Source: DASUBV01 sp035763085 (GTDB taxonomy: Bacteria > Actinomycetota > Actinomycetes > Streptosporangiales > Streptosporangiaceae). Taken from it: 27,862 bases of DNA. A program made the translations under genes and the position numbers. The stretch's first letter is position 1. Each line of letters begins with the position of its first letter. The notes below the pieces were generated by a model. That model was not told where the DNA came from. It ran no database searches and saw only the letters and a list, made by a program, of their open reading frames with translations. Below are positions 23,608-27,862 of this stretch, piece after piece. The stretch covers positions 1 to 27,862 of the forward strand of contig DASUBV010000010.1 of NCBI GenBank assembly GCA_035763085.1. Direction: 5' to 3'.

Positions 23608-25112
23608 CAACCGTCACGCATCTTGGCTTCCTGACCCAGGAGGCGCTGCGGCTCGGCCCGGACCGGCCGGCCCTGCGCCAGGAAGGCCTCACACTGACTT
23701 TCGGGGAGCTGGAGGAGCGAGCCAGCCGGGTCGCGGGGTGGCTGCACCGGCGCGGGGTAGCGCCCGGTGACCGGGTGGCGCTGCTGTGGCCCAACGACGT
23801 GCGCTTCGTCGAGTGCTGGCTGGGCATCATGCGGGCCGGGGCGGTGGCCGTCCCGCTCAATATCAGGCAGCCCGATGAGTCGCTGGCCTACGTGCTGGCG
23901 GACTCGGGCGCGGCCGGGATGCTGGTCAGCGATGAGCTCACCGAGCGGGCTGAGACGCTACGGCCGGCCGGCGGCTTCTGCGCGGGGACCAGCGAGCTGC
24001 AGGACACCGCCCCGCTCGCGGACTGCCCTGCGGTCGGCCCTGACGATGTATGCATGCAGCCCTACACCTCCGGCTCCACCGGCAAGCCCAAGGGGGTCCT
24101 GCTCACCCACCGCGGGCAGATCTGGTGCGCGGACGTAGTGCGCAAGTGCTTCATGACAGATGAGACGGAGGTGGCGCTGCTCGCGGCACCGCTGTACCAC
24201 AAGAACGCGGCCGTCACCCTCAAGGTCTTCCTGCTGGCAGGCGGCTGCTGCGTGGTGCTGCCTGGCTTCGAGTCGTCGGCGGTCATCGAGGCTATCGACA
24301 CCTACAAGATCACTTACCTGAGCGGCGTGCCCGCGATGTTCCGGATGCTGCTGAACGACACCGAGTCGCTGGCAAAACACGATGTGTCCTCGGTGCGGTT
24401 CGCCACGGCCGGATCGGCAGTGGTCACGCCCGACCTGCTGGAGGGATTCACGCAGACCTTCGGCGCACCGATCGCCGAAGGCTACGGCCTGACTGAGGGC
24501 GGCCCCGATGTGTTCTTGTCACCGCGCTGGGGGATCAGGAAGCCAGGCGCACTGGGGCTGCCAGTGCCTGGCTGCGAGGTGCGGCTCGCTCCGCTGGACG
24601 ATGAGAACGGTGAAGCCGGCGAAGGCGAGGTAGGCGAGCTCTGGGTACGCAACCCGGGCGTGACCGTCGGCTATCACCGGCTGCCTGAGGTAACGGCCGA
24701 GCGGCTCAGGGACGGCTGGCTCGCCACCAGGGATCTCATACGCCGCGATAGCGACGGCTATTACTACTTCGTCGGGCGCCGCGACGACCTCATGAACGTC
24801 GCGGGCGAGAATGTCTATCCGCGCGAGGTCGAGGAACTCCTGCTGCGCCATCCGGACGTGCGGGATGTCGCGGTGGTGCCCGCCCCGCATCCGGTCAAGG
24901 GCCAGATCCCGGTGGCATACGTCGTGCTGAGCCAGCCGGGCGCGGTCAGCGCCGCAGACCTCGTAGCGTTCTTCCATGAGCACGGGCCGCACTACGCTTA
25001 CCCTCGCTTTATCACCTTCGTTGACGCACTTCCGCTGGCGGGTACGGGGAAGGTGGACCGTGCCTTGCTCACCGCGCGCGCGGCAGGCGAGAACTATAGT
25101 CCGCGAACGTGA
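23604..25112 (+). CDS. Class I adenylate-forming acyl-CoA synthetase
   Basis: A 502-residue AMP-binding ligase that activates a carboxylic acid to its CoA thioester through an acyl-AMP. Motifs in order: P-loop YTSGSTGKPKG (154-164), APLYHKNA (195-202, family A4-like region), GYGLTEGG (293-300), D377 (WLATRDL, usually TGDL), hinge GRRDDLMNVAGENVYP (391-406) and catalytic lysine K483 (GTGKVDR). The length matches stand-alone acyl-CoA synthetases, and no carrier domain is attached, so it is not a nonribosomal synthetase module. It is coupled by an ATGA overlap to the cysteine hydrolase, whose acid product is its likely substrate. Fatty or aromatic acid preference cannot be decided. Confidence 0.92.
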   Translation: MTTVTHLGFLTQEALRLGPDRPALRQEGLTLTFGELEERASRVAGWLHRRGVAPGDRVALLWPNDVRFVECWLGIMRAGAVAVPLNIRQPDESLAYVLADSGAAGMLVSDELTERAETLRPAGGFCAGTSELQDTAPLADCPAVGPDDVCMQPYTSGSTGKPKGVLLTHRGQIWCADVVRKCFMTDETEVALLAAPLYHKNAAVTLKVFLLAGGCCVVLPGFESSAVIEAIDTYKITYLSGVPAMFRMLLNDTESLAKHDVSSVRFATAGSAVVTPDLLEGFTQTFGAPIAEGYGLTEGGPDVFLSPRWGIRKPGALGLPVPGCEVRLAPLDDENGEAGEGEVGELWVRNPGVTVGYHRLPEVTAERLRDGWLATRDLIRRDSDGYYYFVGRRDDLMNVAGENVYPREVEELLLRHPDVRDVAVVPAPHPVKGQIPVAYVVLSQPGAVSAADLVAFFHEHGPHYAYPRFITFVDALPLAGTGKVDRALLTARAAGENYSPRT

Positions 25113-25127
25113 TACCGGAGGTGCCCT

Positions 25128-25829
25128 GTGGCGCAGGCTGGGCTGGCTGACGTCGTTTACGCGCAGGTCAAGGCGAATATCTTGCTGGGGCAGGCCCGGC
25201 CGGGCGAGATTATCGCCGCGCACTCGCTGGCACAGGACCTGTCGGTCAGCCGGACCCCCGTGCATGAGGCGCTGAAACGGCTAGTCGGCGAGGGGTACCT
25301 GGCGATCCAGCCGCGAGTGGGATATACCGTCACGGCGATCAACATTGACGAGATGCGGAATCTGTTCCAGGTTCGCACACGCCTGGAGGCGCTATCCGCC
25401 GAGTTGGCCGCTGGCGCGTGGGCGGGGGAGCACATTGCCGCTTTCAGAGCGGCCGATGAGGCGGCTCAGCGTCGTCACCGGGAGCTGGTGCGGGCGGGCT
25501 CGGCTCTGGAGCTAGCGCAGTTCGTGCATGAGGAGCACAAGCGGTTCCACGGCATGATCGCCGACATCGGCGGCAATCGCCGGCTAGGGCAGCTGATCTC
25601 GGACCTGCAGGACGAGTCGCAGCGGTTCTGGGCACTGATGCTGCGCGAGCGCCTCACCAGCCAGGTATTCCTGGCCGACGAAGGGCACCGGGCGATCCTG
25701 GACGCCATCGCGACGAAAGACCCGGTGCAGGCGCGCGCCGCCGTCACCCAGCACATGCGCGAGGGAGTGCGGGCGATGCTGGAGACGGTGGTGCCTGACT
25801 ACCCGCCAGCCGACGAGGTCGGCACCTGA
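25128..25829 (+). CDS. GntR-family regulator with FCD domain
   Basis: A 233-residue FadR-subfamily repressor. Residues 7-68 form the winged helix-turn-helix (LAQDLSVSRTPVHEALKRL, GYLAI, wing RVGYTV). Residues about 75-215 are an all-helical FCD ligand-binding domain with histidines H141 (RFHGMI), H187 (EGHRAI) and H209 (TQHMREG) at the positions that bind a metal in many members. The residue four before H141, usually Asp, is H137 here. GGAGG six bases before the GTG start supports it. Only 15 bases separate it from the CoA ligase gene, so it is probably co-transcribed and controls this operon, sensing a small carboxylate. Confidence 0.92.
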   Translation: MAQAGLADVVYAQVKANILLGQARPGEIIAAHSLAQDLSVSRTPVHEALKRLVGEGYLAIQPRVGYTVTAINIDEMRNLFQVRTRLEALSAELAAGAWAGEHIAAFRAADEAAQRRHRELVRAGSALELAQFVHEEHKRFHGMIADIGGNRRLGQLISDLQDESQRFWALMLRERLTSQVFLADEGHRAILDAIATKDPVQARAAVTQHMREGVRAMLETVVPDYPPADEVGT

Positions 25830-25851
25830 ACCGCCGCACTCGGCCCGGCAC

Positions 25852-25878
25852 GCTGAGCCGGTCCCCGGGCCGCTCAGC
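25852..25878. terminator. Candidate bidirectional terminator hairpin
   Basis: GCTGAGC and GCTCAGC form a seven-base-pair stem with a 13-base loop in the 81-bp gap between the GntR gene and the converging thioesterase gene. Nested GGCCCGG/CCGGGCC arms offer an alternative fold. There is no T-run. Confidence 0.45.
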
Positions 25879-25910
25879 ACCCGGCTACCTTCCCCGGCTG
25901 CGGCGCCATG

Positions 25911-26294
25911 TCAGGGCACGAATGTGCCGATGGCGGTCGCGCAGTTCCGCCCCTCGCCGTCGAGCAGCTCGGCCCGGGCCCGGCCGACTGTCCGCCCGGC
26001 CCGCACGACGCTGCCGGTGAGCACGACCGGCCCCAGCGGCACCGGCCGCAGGTAGTCCACCCGGAAGTCGACCGTGGTCCACGGCTGGCCGGTCGTGGCG
26101 ACCAGGGCGAAGGTCGCTACGGTATCGAGCAGCGCCGCCACCACCCCGCCGTGGGCCTGGTCGTAGCCGCGGCCACGGGCCGACTCGGCGCCCAGCACGC
26201 CCTCGACTCGGACCCCGCGAGGCAGTGCGGCGATCCGCAGCTGCTGTCCGGCGTGGACCGGGATCCCGTCGAGCTGCTGCTGGAGGCTATTCAC
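25911..26294 (-). CDS. PaaI-type hotdog thioesterase
   Basis: A 127-residue single hotdog-fold protein of the PaaI/4HBT group, expected to hydrolyse acyl-CoA thioesters. It shows the family's QAHGGVVAALLDTVA element (46-60), with HGG at 48-50 and the catalytic-type acid D57, followed by the strands TVDFRVDYLRPVPLG and a C-terminal ATAIGTF strand. The GTG at 26294 overlaps the stop of the upstream oxidoreductase gene by eight bases, so coupled translation is likely; the ATG at 26327 would add 11 residues that lie within the neighbour. Substrate unknown. It could recycle CoA from the product of the nearby acyl-CoA synthetase, but it is transcribed towards that operon, not with it. Confidence 0.87.
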   Translation of the reverse strand: MNSLQQQLDGIPVHAGQQLRIAALPRGVRVEGVLGAESARGRGYDQAHGGVVAALLDTVATFALVATTGQPWTTVDFRVDYLRPVPLGPVVLTGSVVRAGRTVGRARAELLDGEGRNCATAIGTFVP

Positions 26295-27288
26295 GCGGAT
26301 CCACCACAATCTTGCCGAAGACGGCACGGGCCTCCAGGTCGCGCTGCGCCTGGCTCACCTGCCCCAGGCCGACAACCCGGTCGACTACCGGACTGAGCCG
26401 CCCGGCAGCCACCATGCGCACCAGCGCTTCAAGATCGCTGCGCCGCCAGCCGTCGCTGCCCAGGATCGTCGACTCGCGGACCCACACATAGCGCAGGTCG
26501 GTGGTCGCCTGATAACCGGAAGTTGCACCGCAGACCAGGATGCGCCCGCCCGCCCGGACCGTGCGCAGCGTGGCGGGCCAGGTCTCCTGCCCGCTGTAGT
26601 CGACGATGACGTCGGCACCTTGCTTGCCGGTGAGCTGCCACACTTTGGCGCCATACTCGGGGCCGCGAGCCAGGATGAGGTGCCTGGCGCCGAGCCCGGC
26701 GAGCCGGTCAAGCTTAGCCTGCGTACTGGCGACGGCGATGACGTTGGCGCCCAGCAGCGCGCCTAGCTGCACGCAGGCCGTGCCGACGCCGCCGCTGGCG
26801 CCGAGCACTACGACGTTCTCGCCCGGCTGCACTTGGCCCCGGGTGATCAGCATCCGGTGCGCGGTGCCGTAGGCAATGGGCAGCGCCGCGGCCTGCACAG
26901 TGCTGACGGTGGCGGGGAGCGGGATGAGATTCTGCACGGGCACGGCGATGCGCTCGGTGAGACCGCCGTTCGCGTTCTCGCCTAGCGCGCCGTGCCTGCC
27001 GTCCGGCAGGGTGATCAGCGGGTCGATCAGGACCCGCTGGCCCAGCTCGGTCGTGGTGTCGCCGTCGCCGCGTGCGATCACCGTCCCGGCGATGTCGCCG
27101 CCAGAGACCCTCGGCAGCGTGATCGGCACACCCGGCATGCCCCGCCGGACGAACAGGTCGAGGTGGTTGAGCGCGCAGGCCTCGATGCTGACGACGGCCT
27201 CCCCCGGGCCTGCCTCAGGCTCGGGCCAGTCGTTGACGAGGCGCAGCACGCCGGGACCTCCGTGCTCGTAGAAAGCGACGGCGCGCAT
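26287..27288 (-). CDS. Medium-chain dehydrogenase/reductase (quinone oxidoreductase-like)
   Basis: A 333-residue NAD(P)-dependent oxidoreductase of the medium-chain superfamily. The N-terminal catalytic domain includes CALNHLDLFVRRG (38-50) and VSGGDIAGTV (61-70). The Rossmann domain has VVVLGASGGVGTACVQLG (159-176) with the dinucleotide motif GASGGVG. The four-cysteine structural zinc lobe of true alcohol dehydrogenases is missing: the loop DPLITLPDGRHGALGEN keeps the length but no cysteines, which points to a zinc-free quinone oxidoreductase or enoyl reductase role. AAGGAGG five bases before the ATG at 27288 decides the start over the GTG at 27291. It lies between the VOC and thioesterase genes on the same strand and is probably in one operon with them. 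Confidence 0.92.
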   Translation of the reverse strand: MRAVAFYEHGGPGVLRLVNDWPEPEAGPGEAVVSIEACALNHLDLFVRRGMPGVPITLPRVSGGDIAGTVIARGDGDTTTELGQRVLIDPLITLPDGRHGALGENANGGLTERIAVPVQNLIPLPATVSTVQAAALPIAYGTAHRMLITRGQVQPGENVVVLGASGGVGTACVQLGALLGANVIAVASTQAKLDRLAGLGARHLILARGPEYGAKVWQLTGKQGADVIVDYSGQETWPATLRTVRAGGRILVCGATSGYQATTDLRYVWVRESTILGSDGWRRSDLEALVRMVAAGRLSPVVDRVVGLGQVSQAQRDLEARAVFGKIVVDPRE

Positions 27289-27359
27289 CACGGCCTCCTT
27301 TGCCGTTCAGGCCCTGCTGGTCAGGGTGAGCTGCCTTTCCGCTGGCTGCCAGGGATGTC

Positions 27360-27862
27360 TCATAGGGCGATTCGCTCCGGCGCTATGCTCACCGTCAGCC
27401 CGTCCAGTACGAATGAGCCGCGGCTCTGGCCATTGAGCGAAAGGCCTGCGGGCCCCGGGCGCCGGGTGCCGGAGTCGGTGAGCGCAACGTTCACCTCGCC
27501 ATCGGTGACCACCAGGTCGTCCCCGGGTACGCGGGTGAACCCGAGCGCGCCAACGAGCTGCCGGGCCGTGGCACCGGGGTCCGGAACGGCCAAAGTCATC
27601 CCTGTCACCCGTAGCCCGGTGACCGTGGCGCCGACGCCCAGCCTTACTTCACCACGGGACGGCCACTCGATCAGGAATGGCCACGTCGTAGTCCCTGGCG
27701 GGCCCACGATCGCCGACCGCCAGGTGACCTCTGAACCGTCCGGGCAGCGGCGGCTACCGGATCTGACCGGGCCCACCGCGAGGCCGGCGTCGGTCAGCAG
27801 GCCAGCGTCCCGATCCAGGTCATCGGTGCCAACTGCCCACGTCAGCGGGCCCTCGTGCGCGT
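27360..27862 (-). CDS. VOC-superfamily (glyoxalase-like) protein, 5' end outside window
   Basis: The visible 166 residues are the C-terminal part of a VOC-fold protein; the frame is still open at the right edge of the window. The stretch LTWAVGTDDLDRDAG, then PDGSEVTWR and TWPFLIEWP, resembles the glyoxalase-like domain (PF13468 type), followed by a second half-domain (VTGMTLAVPDPGATARQLVGALGF). Proteins of this kind are mostly uncharacterised. The stop lies 71 bp before the oxidoreductase start on the same strand, so an operon is likely. Function cannot be assigned. Confidence 0.78.
   Translation of the reverse strand, partial: AHEGPLTWAVGTDDLDRDAGLLTDAGLAVGPVRSGSRRCPDGSEVTWRSAIVGPPGTTTWPFLIEWPSRGEVRLGVGATVTGLRVTGMTLAVPDPGATARQLVGALGFTRVPGDDLVVTDGEVNVALTDSGTRRPGPAGLSLNGQSRGSFVLDGLTVSIAPERIAL

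Noticed and set aside
23604..25112. Nonribosomal peptide synthetase adenylation domain.
   Set aside because: It has stand-alone acyl-CoA synthetase length, with no carrier or condensation domain here or nearby.
1..27862. tRNA, rRNA, CRISPR arrays, prophage or toxin-antitoxin genes.
   Set aside because: I looked for cloverleaf-like, spaced-repeat and small paired-gene patterns by eye and found none; a dedicated scan could still detect a small RNA.

Overview
The window is high-GC DNA with GTG as well as ATG starts, GGAGG-type ribosome binding sites, a PucR-type regulator and a possible leaderless promoter. The 2795-3907 protein closely resembles the N-acylamino acid racemase of Amycolatopsis. 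Together these point to a filamentous or soil actinomycete; the genus cannot be fixed from the sequence. No rRNA, tRNA or CRISPR array was seen. There is one decayed transposase.

The left two thirds (184-20635) reads as one locus for taking up and breaking down peptides and N-acylated compounds that contain D-amino acids. From left to right it holds: an N-acyl-D-amino-acid deacylase-like amidohydrolase (184-1665); a COG3375-type GNAT acyltransferase translationally coupled to an N-acylamino acid racemase (1812-3907); a convergent, signal-less S12 serine hydrolase (3932-5299); a divergent operon of two peptide ABC permeases, a fused two-domain ATPase, a rare S9 prolyl-oligopeptidase/S12 fusion and a PucR-type regulator (5604-14900); the lipoprotein solute-binding protein (14869-16710) behind a cytoplasmic class A beta-lactamase-fold hydrolase (16863-17777), both on the minus strand; an M20 amidohydrolase (17894-18979); and a second, divergent D-aminoacylase (19037-20635).

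Read together, peptides would be bound outside and imported. They would be cut inside by the S9 and SxxK hydrolases, and N-acyl-D-amino acids would be deacylated by the two amidohydrolases. D-amino acids could be turned irreversibly into L-amino acids by N-succinylation (GNAT), racemisation of the N-succinyl form (racemase) and desuccinylation (M20). That three-step route is established for Geobacillus; its link to a transporter and D-peptidases here is my inference.

A gene-free stretch of about 730 bp (20636-21364) carries a frameshifted DDE transposase remnant and separates this locus from a second module. That module is a tight operon: an APC-family permease, an isochorismatase-like cysteine hydrolase and an acyl-CoA synthetase with ATGA overlaps, followed 15 bp later by a GntR/FCD regulator (21365-25829). 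It looks like import, amide hydrolysis and CoA activation of an unidentified compound. The right edge is a minus-strand group: a VOC protein running off the window, a medium-chain quinone-oxidoreductase-like enzyme and a PaaI-type thioesterase.
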